Assembly (NCBI GenBank): GCA_028551475.1
Contig: CM052357.1
Coordinates: 23,664,451-23,728,450 of the forward strand
DNA length: 64,000 nucleotides
Direction: 5' to 3'
Source: Casuarina equisetifolia
Lineage: Eukaryota; Streptophyta; Magnoliopsida; Fagales; Casuarinaceae
Shown: piece after piece, positions 23,701-35,821 of the stretch
Numbering within the stretch: position 1 is the first letter of the stretch
How the letters are laid out: each line of letters starts with the position of its first letter
The notes under the pieces: model-generated
What the model saw: the letters and a program-made list of their open reading frames with translations, nothing else
The model's database searches: none
Told to the model about the DNA's origin: nothing
Made by a program: the position numbers and the translations under genes

Positions 23701-26700
23701 TTCAAAAAGGCTACTGTCTTTATGACTCGACCACAGGTACCTTTTTTATCAGCCGTGATGTTGTTTTCCATGAAGACGTATTTCCTTTTCAGGATGTGCC
23801 TTTGTCGGAGGCTGACACTGTGCCCCCTTGGGCTCTCGACCATTTCTCCCTAATAATTCAGATCCTTTACCACCACCTGTGGTCCTTATTGCGCCCCCAA
23901 CTCCTCCCTTAGCTCCTCCATCAGTCTCTGTGGATCCATTCCAATGCCTCCCTCTGCACTGCCTTCTCCATTGCAGGCCTCCGTTGATGACTCATTGGCC
24001 ATTGTCCCTTATGTCCCACCTCCTACTGTGGTCTTGGCTCCTCCTCCTGCTTTGGTATTGGCTCCTCCTCTTCGCCATTCTGGTCGTGCTACTCAGCCCC
24101 TTACTTGGACCAAGGACTACATTTGTTCCGACGCTAAACACATTGGGTCTCATTATCCCATCATGTCCTATGTCAGCTTTGCCTGTCTATTTCTAGACCA
24201 TCTTTGCTGCATTAGTAAGATTTCTGTTGCCACCGAACCTTCTTGTTACCAAGAGGCCTCCACTGATCCCTGTTGGCAACAAGCCATGGAGGCTGAACTC
24301 CGTGCCCTTGTCGATAATCACACTTGGGATATTGTTCCCCGACTTGCTCATCAATGTCCTATTGGTTGCAAGTGGGTATACAAGATCAAACATCGAGTCG
24401 ATGGTTTAGTTGAGCGGTATAAGACCCATCTTGTTGCAAAAGGTTACACCCAAAAAGAAGGTTTTGACTATCAGGACAGTTTTTCATCTATCGCCAAGGC
24501 AGGCACTATTCGTTCCTTCCTCGTCGTTGCTGCCTTCCTTGATTGGCCTCTATGCTAGTCCTTTAGCAAAAGCAATAAACAATATATGTTTTAGACAAAA
24601 CCCCTTCATGATATTCTCCCATAATTGCTCAACTTAAAAATTCAAAGAAAAATATAGCTTTCATCCAAACACCACAATTGTTTCATAAGATAAGATAGAC
24701 TCTTAACTATGTTGACCACATGTGTGTGTGTGAGTCTTCATCTTTTCAACTATATGCACTCCAAATAAATTCACATTAATATGCAACCTCTCAAAATCTT
24801 TAATCAAACCTCATAGGTTTGCTTTTCATTCCTCTCTCCACTAATGTAGGCCAATCATTTAACCAAGAATCAATAGGACTTTTATAAGCTTGTAATGTAA
24901 GGCTGGGCTAGGGGTAAGATGAAAGTCATTTAGGCTTAATTTACTCATGAACACATTACTTTCTAAGATCTCATAAAAAACTCTTGTCATTTTCTACCAT
25001 TACTTTTTTTTTTTTCTGCAAATGGTCTTTCTATCACCACTTCTCTCATTCTTTTCTTCCCAAAAATACTTGATTTCACTTAGATTTTGACACTCACAAA
25101 AGTCACAATCATGCTTGCAATAATAAAGCAAGTAGTAGGACTAGAAATGTAACCATTATAATCTTATCTTGCTGATGATATCCAACTACTATGCAAAAGT
25201 CAATTTCTGAACTTTGAGTGGCTTGAATTTGACAATAAGCAATAAGAGAATTCCAATTTTGGACAGATGTTGCATTTCCCTTTTCTTTTCTTTTTTCTTT
25301 TTTTGCATCCACAAAAGCAACATATTATACTACATAATCATTGCAATCAACATTCTTCCCATAAACATCCTTCCCCTCATCTTCTCTTCACTCAAATAGA
25401 CTTATATCCTAAAAATCAATATGTTCAAGGGTGTGGGACGAAAATATGATTTGTTAAAGGCTCAAAGGTATATATATATGTGGGTGTCATAAAGAAAATG
25501 GATAAGAATCAAGGCTTAGTGGGGTGATTGATGATAAATAAATAAGGTTGGCTTGAAAAGCTCAAACGATCCAAAGAATAGTCTAAATCATTTTCTCAAT
25601 TAGATGTAGCCTAGGATTTTGCCTCAAGAGAAAATCAAACAAATTCTAAGATCCAGGTGAGATCTAAGAAAATCACATACTTCACATAAATGTTCTCTAG
25701 AGATACATATAATTTCAAAAATAAAGGACTTTTAGTGCTTAATAGGTGGATCAACATAATCAAAATCACACTTAACTCACATTACAATTGCAGGTTTGAA
25801 GAAAATCTATATCTTCCAAAGAATCACCAAGAATTCACAACATGAGAAGTAATCATGACATAAAAATTTTTTAATCAAATTTAGCACAAAGGTTCTTTCC
25901 CTACCCCTAAACTTGAATGAAGCATTGTCCTTAATGTAGAAACAAAAGAAATCAATAACAAAAAAGGAATAAGAAAACTCCTTTGATTGCAGGTTGTCAA
26001 AATGGAGCTGTGATGAGCGTGACAACCTTCTAACCAAACTGCTAACAAAATACTTGGGTTGCCTCCCAAGAAGCGCTTGCTTTATAGTTTTCAGCCAAAC
26101 TATCCTCCACATGTTGCTCAAGGAAGATGAAATTCCAATAGTTTAAGAGACAGCTTGTGTCGTTTGATTGTTAAACATTCTTCAATAAGCACAACTGTCT
26201 CATATACTTCCAACTTCCTTTTGTTCTCTAGTATCTCATTCAACAATTTTGCACAACTAGATATTTGAACTAGAACATCTATAAAAGGAATGTTAATGTG
26301 CAATTTTAAAGATATATCAAGGAATTCCAAAAATTACTTATCTTTATGCGTTGTTGGAATCTCTGGGTAGATGGAGTTGGAGGCATAAAGGACATAGGAT
26401 TTTCTGGAACAAGCTTGCTCCTAGGTGCCTCCTTAAGTTGCATGCTGACATCTTTATCATTATCTTTGAGACTCTCTTTGTCAACATAAACTTCTCCTAC
26501 TTGCTTGCCACATGTTAGGGTTATTGCCTCTATGGTATTTTCAAGACTTTTCTCTATATCACTAGGCAAAAGACCCTCCTAATTCTCTGAGATCATACTG
26601 ATAAGCTGACTCATCTGCAACTCTAATTTTCAGATTGAAGCTTCTTGTCTCTAAAAACTCGCTTATTAATTCTGAAATCTTGCTTCAATCCTCTTTGTAA

Positions 26701-26779
26701 AGTTCTGTGTGGTGCTGGCTAGCTCACTAATCATGTTCTCGTAGTTAGGTTTCACCTCTTTTGTTTGCCAAAATGTTGG

Positions 26780-27763
26780 TTACAGTCTTATCTCACTTGG
26801 GTTACTCCATGAAAAAGTTTGATGGTTGTGCCATCCTAGATTGTACGTATTTGAGTAATAATTATTTTGTGACCTGCTAGGAATTTTAACAAAATTAGCA
26901 TAATCATTATAATGAGTATTAGGGTTACCTACTTGACATTCTGTGTTCTCATGTGCTCCACCATAAAATTCACATGATCTACTTTGATGTCTCACAACTG
27001 GAGTATTTAAGTTGTCTATCTTCTCATTGAGCACTTTCAATTGTGCAGACATTATGGTGAATATATATTCTTTATGGACTCTACTTGCTTGATGCATTAG
27101 TAGTCTTTCAGTAGACCATTGATAGCTATTGAATGCCATCTCCTCTAGGAGGTTAAATGCCTCTTCTGGTGTTCTACTATGTAAGTCCCCTCTTGCAGCT
27201 GTATCAATTACACAACGAAGATTCATACTACATCCATCATAAAAAGTTTGTACTTGTAGCCACGTGGGTAATCCATGATTTGGACATATCCTCAAAAGTT
27301 CCTTAAATCTCTCCCAAGCTTCATATAATAATTTATCATTCATTTGCTCAAAAGTGAAAATATCGTTACGCAATTTAGTAGATCTTGCAAAAGGAAAGAA
27401 CTTACCAAGAAATTTTTGAGCCAAATCATCCCATGTAGTAATTAATCCTGCAGGAAGTGAAAAGAACCACTTTTTAGTTGTATCTCTAAGAGAAAATGGA
27501 AATAGTTTCAACCTGATAACATCTTCTATAACTCCATGATCTCCAATCATGTCACAAAATTCAAGGAATGTTTCAATGTGAGCTTTTGGATCCTCATTTG
27601 GTAGCCCACTATATTGCACAGATTTTTGAAGCATCTTGATGAGCACAAGCTTGATCTCAAAGTTATTTGCCTGAATTGCAGGCCTAATGCTTGATGTGGC
27701 ATTACAAAATGTTGGTGCAACATAGTCTTTTAAAAGTCTATATGTACCATCATATGTTTCCAT
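26780..27763 (-). other. gag-like part of the nested Gypsy-like fossil
   Basis: A 327-residue frame carries retrotransposon gag features: PNEDPKAHIETFLEFCD, LRDTTKKWFFSLPAG, TWDDLAQKFLGKFFP and NDKLLYEAWERFKELLR. It belongs to the 24.6-29.3 kb element and is not a host gene. Confidence 0.85.
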
Positions 27764-28024
27764 CCTTATTACTTAATCTTTCACAATAACAACTTAACAA
27801 GGAATTTTTTTTTCAAAATAAAAATAATGAAGCAAAATAAAAATAAAACAAAAAAAAATGATTTTTTTTAAGAACTAGAGAATTTTTTTTCAAGAATTAA
27901 AAGAAACAATTTTTATTTAAAAAAATTTAAAAGAAAATAAAAGCTAGATTAAACCTAGAAATCATTCGGTATTAATATTAATTAGTAGTAAAACAACCAA
28001 TCCCCGGCAACGGCGCCGAAAACT

Positions 28025-29294
28025 TGTTCGATGAAATCTAAATGCAAGTGAACATGTCGAACAAGTAATATAATGATAAGAAAGATATTATCCCATAGAG
28101 ATTGGTGATTACTAAACCAATTAATTACTAACAGTGAACAACTCCTAGAATTTATCTAGCAAATCAAATTGATAGATGATAAATTAACTAACTAAATCTA
28201 AGAAAACTAAATACAATAAATATGTTAGAGCATATGATTTCACCATAATTACTAGGTATTAATATTGATTATTTATGCTTGCAAGAGGGATAATATCTAT
28301 GTGATAGCGAAATCTCCTAATTTATTTACTATCCTATGTCTAGGTATAGCAAACCTACTTAGTTCATTAACTTACTATGTCTCTATATGTGAATTGAAAC
28401 AAACCAAATGCATTAAGATCTATGAACATTCCTAGTTTACACCGAAAGCCACACAAACAATATGGTATATGTCTATCCATATTTAATTTATGATTACACA
28501 TTACAAGAAACAATTGCATATCATCTCCTGTCGGTCTCAAACATGCAAATCAGATCATTCAAGTGGTAGGTAATTACTTAAAAGCATTAAACACAATAAT
28601 ATATAACTTCACATAAATAAAATATCTTGCAAAACATAATAATCATAAGATTCATATCATCATAATTAGGTTACATCATAACTTTAACAAAAATAAACTA
28701 AAATATAAAGAAATAATGAGGAAGAATGGTAATAAGAAATAAAGAAAGCATATTGAATCCAAGAACAAGAAGTCTGTCACCCTTTTTGTCTTCTCTTTAA
28801 GAAAATCTTGAATTCTTGACCTCTTTCTTGAGTTGTGCTCAATTTCCTCCTCCTCTTTCTTTTGCCTTTTCTCTTCTCTTAAATAAGGTTTAGGTTTAGA
28901 CCTACTCTTATCCTAGTAGATGGGTCTTAGAGATCTAAAACAATTAGTTTTTGAACTTTTAATTTAATTAGGTTTTGAACTCCTAATTTAGTTAGGCTTT
29001 GAACTCCTAATATGATTAGGTTTTCTAATTATTTAAAAAACCCAATAATAATAAAATTTAATAACAATCATTTAAAGCCTAAGCCCATCTTGACTCTCTT
29101 GATCTTGATATTACGATTTTGTTACACAATAAGCATCAGGCTCTCCATGTTCATCTCTTTTCTCCTTGCCTTCTTGTGCTACATAAATAAGATAAATTTA
29201 AGTAAATAAAGAGGAAACAAATGTTTTCTCACAATTCTTAAAGTTATTTATTGCCTAAAATAGGTAAAATAACTCTATAAAAATAGAGTTATCA
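28025..29294 (-). repeat. LTR of the nested Gypsy-like element
   Basis: About 1.27 kb, bounded by the primer site on one side and by the CTCTA target duplication on the other. In element orientation it starts TGATAACTC and ends CGAACA. It is very AT-rich. Confidence 0.7.
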
Positions 29295-30578
29295 CTCTAC
29301 ATCATATGGATGTCAATAATGTCTTTTTCCATGGTGATTTAGACGAAGAAATCTACATGGATCTTTCTTCGGGCCTTTGCAGACAGGGGGAGTCTTGGGT
29401 TTGTCATCTCCGCAAGTCCCTTTATGGTCTCAAGCAAGCTTCTCGGCAATGTTATGCAAAATTCACATCAGCCCTTCTCTCAGCCCAGTTTCACCAATCT
29501 CGTCATGACTATGCCTTTTTCACATGGCGCCAATCTCGTCACCAAGGTACTTCCTCTATCTACCTACTTATATATATGGATGATATCTTGATTATGGGTA
29601 GCGATGCTTTAGCGATTGCCTGTTTTAAGTCATACATTCACTCTACCTTCCACATCAAGGACTTAGGCTCCCCTAAGTACGACTTGGGTATCGAGATTGC
29701 TTGTTTGGACAATGGCATTTATCTCAGTCAATGAAAATTTGTCTTGGAAATTATTTCTAAGGCTGGACTATCTAGTTGCAAGCATGTTATCATTCCCTTT
29801 AAATAGAACTTGAGTCTCACTACGCTAGAATTTGATGTGGGAATGTCGTCCTTAGAAGAAGATTAACCACTTAAGGATCCTTCTAAGTATCAACGCTTAG
29901 TTGGAAAGTTTATATACCTTACTATGACAAGACCATATATCTGTTATGCTGTTTACATTCTTAGGCAATTTGGGCATGCCCCGAAAAAGTCCTATATGAA
30001 TGCAACTTTAAAGGTTATAAAATATCTGAAGGGATGCCTAGGTCTTGGCTTGCACCTTTTTAGAGATTGCAACATGGAAATGAAGGGGTATTGTGACATT
30101 GATTATGCCACATGTCCTATGAGTTGATGATCGACAACTAGTTTTGCAATAAAACTTGAAAATTCTCTTTTATCTTGGAAGACCAAGAAACAGTCAACTA
30201 TATCATTATCTTTTGCTGAATCCAAATATCATGCTATGACTAAAACCACCTGTGAAATTATTTGGTTGAGGGGCTTACTATGTGACCTTGGAGTATGGAT
30301 ACGGGGTCCTACCTTACTCTTCTGCGACAATGATGCGGCTTTAAAACTTGAGGCAAATCCAATCGTTCATGAAATAACCAAACACATTGAAGTGGATTGT
30401 CATTTTACAAGGGACTAAATTCAGGAAGGCATTATCAAGACACATGAGATTAACACTACAGAACAACCTGCAGACATCTTCACCAAAGTACTCTGTCATC
30501 GACAACACACGTATCTATTGAACAAGCTTGGTGTGTTTGATGTTTACAAGCTACCTAAACCACTAGCTTGAGGGGGAG

Positions 30579-30826
30579 TGTTGGAGATACGTTAATATAT
30601 TTGGGGATTATTTCCTCAAATTGTTACGTTTATTCTTTCCTTATTATTCTATTTATTTGGGAAAGTATTATTGTATATAGGAGGTTATTTCCTTTTTTTA
30701 TTTGTATATTGTTTTCTTTGTACTTTGTTTCTTACACTATATAAGGACCCTCATATGTACAATTTTACATAAGAAAGCAATACAAGAATTCCCAAAAATC
30801 TATGCCTTTCTTCCTCCTTTGTGATA
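30579..30826 (+). repeat. 3' LTR of the 20.5-30.8 kb copia element
   Basis: Same length as the left LTR, with about ten substitutions by eye. It is preceded by a polypurine tract and followed by the GAAGA target duplication. Confidence 0.93.
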
Positions 30827-31083
30827 GAAGAAAGCAAAAGGTAGCTTGCACCATACAACAAGTTACTAGAATGATTAGAGTACTTGAGGAAGCTTCGTAG
30901 AAAGCTACATGTAGAAAGTAAGTGGACGTTGAATGCCTATAAAGAGGCATTGCTGCCTATGAGAAAAGCAAGCAATACCTATCTTTTATTTTCCACTTCT
31001 GTAATCAGTTTGCACAATCAATACATAAGCAGCTTCCGCATTTTGCTTCGGTACTTTGTACACCAACTCTGATTTTTCTTCTT
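30827..31083. other. flank between the copia element and the first peptide gene
   Basis: Continues the sequence that was cut by the copia insertion. Short frames only, with no recognised content. It ends in the promoter of the peptide gene. Confidence 0.4.
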
Positions 31084-31093
31084 CTATATATTT
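31084..31093 (+). promoter_or_regulatory. TATA box of peptide gene A
   Basis: CTATATATTT, 42 bp before the ATG. The same spacing (42-45 bp) is kept in the other family members. Confidence 0.55.
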
Positions 31094-31125
31094 ACTGTGA
31101 TATTGACTCTATTTCATAAAGCAAC

Positions 31126-31883
31126 ATGAGTTTTGAGGCAAGGAAACACTTCCTCCTTGATTTTCTTATCCTTACTACCCTATTCCTTGCATGGAGCTTG
31201 CTCATCCCTGGTAAGAGGAGTACTTTTTTCTCTTTAAGCTTTGTACATATCCATAGGTTATTGCTTTAATTTTTTTTTTGTTGTTTATTTATGGGTGTGT
31301 GCGCAAAGAGTAGGGGAAAGGAAAGTCTCCAAGCAGGAATATTTTGAAGGGAAAGTTTTCAAACGACATTTTACAGGAAGAGAGGAAGGGAAAAATCTTT
31401 TTGAATTGCTCTCTGTGAAGTTCCATAAGAGACAAAAGTTGTAAGATCAACATAAATAGGAAATAGAAAAACGCTACTCTTTACTCCTACTTTTCTTGTA
31501 AAGTTAACATATCAGACCTTAATATATAAATAGTTAGATTTTGACTTAACAATATAAAATGTCAGAAAACGTGTAATTGCTTGGTATTTATCATCTTTCA
31601 ACACGGTTGATACTGCCTTTCCTTACCATTTTCTTGTCAAAAACTGTGGATGAAATTATGTCGATTAGGCGAGAAAGTGGTGAACGTAGTTCAGGCAAGA
31701 GCTGCAGAAGAATTGCCTGGAGATCCTACTGAAGAACAAGGGAACTGTTCTTTTGTCCCGGCAAGACTAACGCCATATCGACATGCTGGACCTCCACCTC
31801 CACCTTCACCTCCACCTCCAGAGCCACGACCTCCTGAACCTCCACCGCCAAGTCCTCGTGGACCTGGAGGGTCAATCCCCTAA
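31126..31883 (+). CDS. predicted secreted proline-rich peptide precursor, gene A (two exons)
   Basis: Exon 1 (31126-31210) begins MSFEARKHFLLDFLIL and is a hydrophobic signal sequence ending in a CTG|GTAAGAGG donor, phase 1. Exon 2 (31669-31883) follows a GATTAG acceptor. The joined frame gives 99 aa. After the signal comes an acidic spacer (ARAAEELPGDPTEEQG), then a long proline-rich tail ending PPEPPPPSPRGPGGSIP. Predicted role: a precursor exported through the secretory pathway, with a C-terminal peptide that could be hydroxylated and glycosylated. This is inference from architecture. I do not recognise the family; the SPRGP core recalls PIP peptides and the proline runs recall hydroxyproline-rich systemins or extensins. 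It is the longest family member because its proline tail is expanded. A second, out-of-frame C-terminal module follows the stop. Confidence 0.6.
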
Positions 31884-31888
31884 TAGGC

Positions 31889-31981
31889 ATTTCCTTCTTT
31901 GTCCCAGCAAGACTACCAGCGCGGCGACCTGCTGAACTTCCACCGCCACCTCCTAGTGGACCCCGAGGGCCAATCCTCTAA
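31889..31981 (+). pseudogene. extra C-terminal module of the peptide family, after the gene A stop
   Basis: About 143 bp after its parental phrase in exon 2, the sequence TTTGTCCCAGCAAGACTA recurs and leads into ARRPAELPPPPPSGPRGPIL and a stop codon. The module is in a different frame from gene A, so simple read-through would not translate it. It looks like a local tandem duplication or a relic of a neighbouring copy, and its motif resembles the other family members more than gene A's own tail does. Confidence 0.6.
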
Positions 31982-31983
31982 TA

Positions 31984-32220
31984 CGTATTTCCTGTATTTC
32001 ATGTAGTAATATCTCTTAATGTATTTTGTATGTTGTAAACATGAAGATATCAAAATAAGAACAATATATACCGTGAATGTTTCAGTTGAGCATCATCTAT
32101 TAAATGAGTCTAATGGCAAAAGACTCGTGATTTTTCTTTGCATTGCAAAAGAACTATTTATTGAATGCAATGAGTACCGCTATGTTACAAATAGTCATCC
32201 TTCTTGTAAATGAATTATAC
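31984..32220 (+). other. conserved 3' flank of peptide gene A, probable 3' UTR
   Basis: A block starting near AAACATGAAGATATCAAAAT and running through TTATTGAATGCAATGAGT is repeated behind every family member (about 35860-36030, 40680-40860, 54490-54670, 58660-58840). Conservation just after the stop codon fits a 3' untranslated region. Confidence 0.5.
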
Positions 32221-33114
32221 CATAGCTCCCTTAGGCAAACATATATTATGATTTTTTGTTAATTTCAAGTACAAAATAAGAGTAATTTATTTTTTTGAAT
32301 GTGTATGAAAGATAATGATTTTGAGAAGTATTCTTGCTCATAATGAAATCCAATATGACATTGGATAATGGAATGAAGAACCAAAATAGATAATTAAAGC
32401 AATTAAAGGAAGAGATTTAGTTGTCAAATTGCTTAATATATTTTTTTAACTTACATTTATTGTATATGAACTGAACATAATAAAAGATACTTTTAGGAGA
32501 AAAGAGCTTATATTCCTATTATCTTAACAAAAATAAATAAAGTAATATGAGAAAGAGTTTTTTTGTTTAGAAATATAAAATTTTCTAAACAAATGTTATT
32601 TTGAGCAAAATTTGAAAAAATTTAAATTCTAATCTTTTCATATATAGTGACTTTTGTAATACTAAAGTATACTAATGTACTTATGTATTTTAATATTTAT
32701 TAATATAATTTATCTTTTTACCAAAAAATATTACTTTTAACATGTTTCTTTTCTTTGAGCTAAATGATTCCATGACATTTTTTTTTTATCTAAGAGTAAA
32801 AAAATGTCACGCTTAAACATAAATTTTGATGTTATGCCATAAAACTTGTTTTCTCCTTCAAATCAATATTGTAAGGAAAAAAGTCGTCCTTTTCCTATAT
32901 AAAAAATTAAGACATATTTAAGCAATATAAACAAGTTTTCTAAGGAAAGGCTAAGTCGTAAGTTTGAAACTATTGTAGCATTAATACCGCCATGAAAACT
33001 CATAACAAAAGTCAACAGAAATGTGGTTCATCTAGGACCAAGAGCTCATATTCAATTGTCCCACAGCCCATTTTCCTATTTAAAAAAAAAAAATTACAGA
33101 AACAATCTTAACAA
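32221..33114. other. AT-rich spacer in the peptide array
   Basis: Very AT-rich. No gene or clear motif is seen. Parts resemble the spacers behind genes B and E. Confidence 0.4.
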
Positions 33115-33460
33115 TCAACCCCGGGTGAAACTGCGGCCGATTTTGTCTAGATCATGAAAATTCTTGCTTTAAAATAAGATCTTCTTCGGATATACAAGGT
33201 TTGTGCTTATCAACTGCCTTGAATTTTCAAAGGCCGGAGGTTTCAGGAAATTTCACGCGCCAAATCCACGCATTAACCTGTCACTCCTACTTGCACTTAA
33301 ATCAGGTGAAGTTTTTGAAAGTTTGTTCAGAGTTCTTCAGGTGAAGTTTTTCTTTGTGGTGGAGAAACATTCATTGCACTTAAATCAAGAATATGAATCT
33401 TCTCCTCAGAAGACTCAAGAAAATGAGCTTAATAAATACTTCAGTCTTAAAAGATGAATA
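33115..33460. repeat. conserved noncoding block, copy 1 (behind gene A)
   Basis: First of seven copies of a block with the phrases CTGCAGCCGATTTTGTC, TCTTCGGATATACAAG, ATGAAATTTCATGTACCAAATCC and TTTCTTTGTGGTGGGGATACA, each with local changes. Reading frames differ between copies, so it is unlikely to be protein-coding. Confidence 0.7.
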
Positions 33461-34225
33461 ATTTCTTTTTATTTTACTTTACGATGATGGAGATTGTCAA
33501 TCTTCTTATTCTAAGTATATAGTAGTAGCTTCAATTTTCTTAAGAGATAGTAGTTTCGTTCTTTGAAATTTCTTAAAAATAATTTTAAGATTTTTTTTTT
33601 GTGTTCTTCTATTGTTTTAAAAAACATAAGAATATTATCTATATAAGTTACACTAAACTTAAGGTTTTTTGTTTTTTATTTTTTATTTTTATTTAGTATG
33701 GTTCTTCGGGCCAAATCTTAAAAAGGTTATTTTTGACTTGAAATAGTTTTGTTGTGTAATTACAAATTCTTTTTTTTTTTTTTTAACGACGAGAATCTCT
33801 CATCAAGTTTTATTTAATGCCTTGAACTGAAAAACCAACAACCCGTTTTAAAGTATGCTCAAATTTAGTTAAAAATGCAGCGGAAGAGTGAGTGGTTAGA
33901 AATCCTAGGCGGGTGAGCAATTAATCCAAAAAAAAAAAAAGAAGTTAAAAGTTGAAATGTTCTTGAAAATATGGTAGTGTTTGTCCCATACCAGATGAGA
34001 GCCTTGACGGGTTTATAACGACGGCTTATTGCAAAGATGCTCTTTGCTCCTCACGAGGCATTTTTGAGTGTTTGCCAAGAACTTAATTCCTAACTTTTAA
34101 GCAACATGAACACACCATTTTCAGAGGAAAGTCCGACCTTTCTAAATCACTAGTTTGAAACTATCGTAGCATCAATACTGCCAAAAAAGCGATAGCATGG
34201 ACGAGCTTAACAATCCATCTCCTTT

Positions 34226-34535
34226 ACTTCCTTGGAAGGCATCCCCGGTACGTCCTGCATTAGTCGTCTAAGTGACTTGACTCAGCAATCTACGGTGAAA
34301 CTGCAGCCGATTTTTTCCTGAAACATGAAATCTTTCCCCAAAAATTAAGATATTCTTCGGACATTAGGGATCTATGCTCATGAGCTGGCTTGAAATTTGA
34401 GGCCGCAGGTTCCATGAAATATCATGTACCAAATCCACGCGTTTAATAGTCATTCCTAGTCGTGTGTTGAAAGTTTGTTCAAAATTCTTCGCGTAAAGGT
34501 TTTCTTTGTGGTGGGGATACATTTGTTGCATCCAA
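34226..34535. repeat. conserved noncoding block, copy 2 (no gene attached)
   Basis: Preceded by a second shared stretch (about 33850-34110: AAAATGCAGCGGAAGAGTGA through CTCCTCACGAGGCATTTTT). No exon of the peptide family lies directly upstream, so this marks a unit that lost its gene. Confidence 0.7.
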
Positions 34536-34993
34536 AACAAGAATCCTAGCCAAACTTGGAGTTGACATCTAGCTAACTTTTAGCTCTTCCAATCTTGAGT
34601 TGCCATAAGTTGGTATAAAAGTGTGAGATTGTTTATTTTTTACCTTAAAAGAATTATATTTATTAAATATATAAGTTAGTATATTAATATTGCATAACGC
34701 ATATCGATTTTCAACACATCTTGTTACTTTAGATGGACTAATAGATTAATAATATAAAACACATTAAATTTTGACCAAAAAAAAGTATTAAGTCTTTGTT
34801 TTGAGTCTGTTCAGAATCATATATCAAAATGAGAGTTGTTTTCATACTACATGAAATCAGAAGCTTTTGACTTTTCACGGTTTGTCTGGCGGCATTTTTA
34901 GTTTTGCAAGGCAAATTTTCCACCTTTGACCCAGTAAGGAAAAGGACTAAATTGGGTAATTTAAAGTTCTATATTAACAATCAACAAGAGTGT

Positions 34994-35003
34994 CTATATA
35001 TAG
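34994..35003 (+). promoter_or_regulatory. TATA box of peptide gene B
   Basis: CTATATATAG, 45 bp before the ATG at 35039. Confidence 0.6.
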
Positions 35004-35038
35004 ATTTTGATGGTCATTGATCTCTTTCATAAGACAAT

Positions 35039-35821
35039 ATGAGGTTTAAAGTCACGAGACGCTCCCTCCTTTTTCTTTTGCTCTCTACCCTACTCCTTTC
35101 TTGGAGCCTGCTCGTTACCAGTAAGAGGCTCTCTTTTTCTCTCCAAGTTTCATCTTGTTTGACATGTTTATATCCATAGGCTATTGCTTCACATGTTTGT
35201 TTTCTTACTTGTGGGTGTGTGCGTGTGTGTTCATAGAGAGAGAGAGGAAGGAGAGTCTTCTCCTTGGACATCTGTATGAACCTCCATACTAGACATAAAT
35301 GGTAAGAAATGACTTGATTCGAGAAAACATGATCAAATATTTTCTCCTAATTTTTCTGTACAATAAGAAAGTGAGACAACTTCAAAGAAAAATGATTTAA
35401 CGACACTACTCCATAAATATTCGGCAAGAATTTCTCTTCTTGATATATTTGTCTATCCTCCATAACTTGATAGCAGGTGTGGAAAGTTATGCAATATAAC
35501 ACAAGGATACATGCGCTTTGAAAGCTAGTTGAAGTTTTAAAAGATGTTAGTTTCACTTTGTAATGGCATGGTAACTATAATCTTTACCACAATCGGTACT
35601 GTCCTTACTATTTTCTTGTTTCAAACTGTGGGTTAAAATTATGCTAATTAGGTGAGAAGATGAAGATATTAGTTCATGCAAGGGATACCGAGGAATTGCC
35701 TAGATATGATACCCAAGAAGAAGTGAACTCTCTTTCGGTCCACAAAAGACTAGAGAAGCGACGAGAACCAGAACCTCCACCGCCCCCTCCTAGTGGACTC
35801 AATGGGCCAACCCCCTACTAG
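35039..35821 (+). CDS. predicted secreted proline-rich peptide precursor, gene B (two exons)
   Basis: Exon 1 (35039-35120) begins MRFKVTRRSLLFLLLSTLLL, a strong signal peptide with a basic N-region and a leucine-rich core. The donor is A|GTAAGAGG, phase 1. Exon 2 (35652-35821) starts after ATTAG. The joined frame is 83 aa and open to its stop. The spacer is SEKMKILVHARDTEELPRYD; the tail is HKRLEKRREPEP followed by PPPPPPSGLNGPTPY. Dibasic and tribasic sites just before the proline-rich end look like processing sites. This is the cleanest member of the family. It lies in duplicated segment R1 and its partner in R2 (gene E) carries a stop codon. Function is inferred only from precursor architecture. 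Confidence 0.65.

Larger units (their letters stand above)
24553..29294 (-). mobile_element. Gypsy-like gag-bearing LTR element fossil nested in the copia element
   Basis: The insertion interrupts the copia reverse transcriptase and is flanked by a CTCTA target duplication (24548-24552 and 29295-29299). Its outer ends are TG and CA. On the minus strand it shows an LTR (28025-29294), then a primer site of the GGCGCCGTTGCCGGGG type at about 28003-28018, then a gag-like protein (27763-26780, retrotransposon gag domain). A GCTTCTTGGGAGGCAACCC phrase typical of such elements lies near 26070. No polymerase region is recognisable, so it looks like a non-autonomous, internally deleted Gypsy derivative. 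Its left end does not visibly match the right LTR. It is younger than its copia host. Confidence 0.85.
20498..30826 (+). mobile_element. Ty1/copia LTR retrotransposon fossil, split by a nested element
   Basis: LTRs of 248 bp lie at both ends and begin TGTTGG. The 5-bp target duplication GAAGA is seen at 20493-20497 and 30827-30831. A methionine-tRNA-type primer site follows the left LTR, and a purine tract (AGGGGGAG) precedes the right LTR. Internal order is copia-like: gag with a CX2CX4HX4C zinc knuckle near 22300, protease, integrase (about 23000-23850), reverse transcriptase (about 24230-24552 and 29295-29734, with a YMDD box), and RNase H (about 30130-30540). It is broken in many places and interrupted by a 4.7-kb insertion. 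About ten differences between the LTRs (roughly 4 per cent) suggest an age of a few million years or less. Confidence 0.95.

Noticed and set aside
31241-31444. 67-residue frame inside the gene A intron
   Set aside because: Intronic, with no homologous frame in the introns of genes B, D or E.
33203-33457. 84-residue plus-strand frame in conserved block copy 1
   Set aside because: Not kept in the other six copies of the block.
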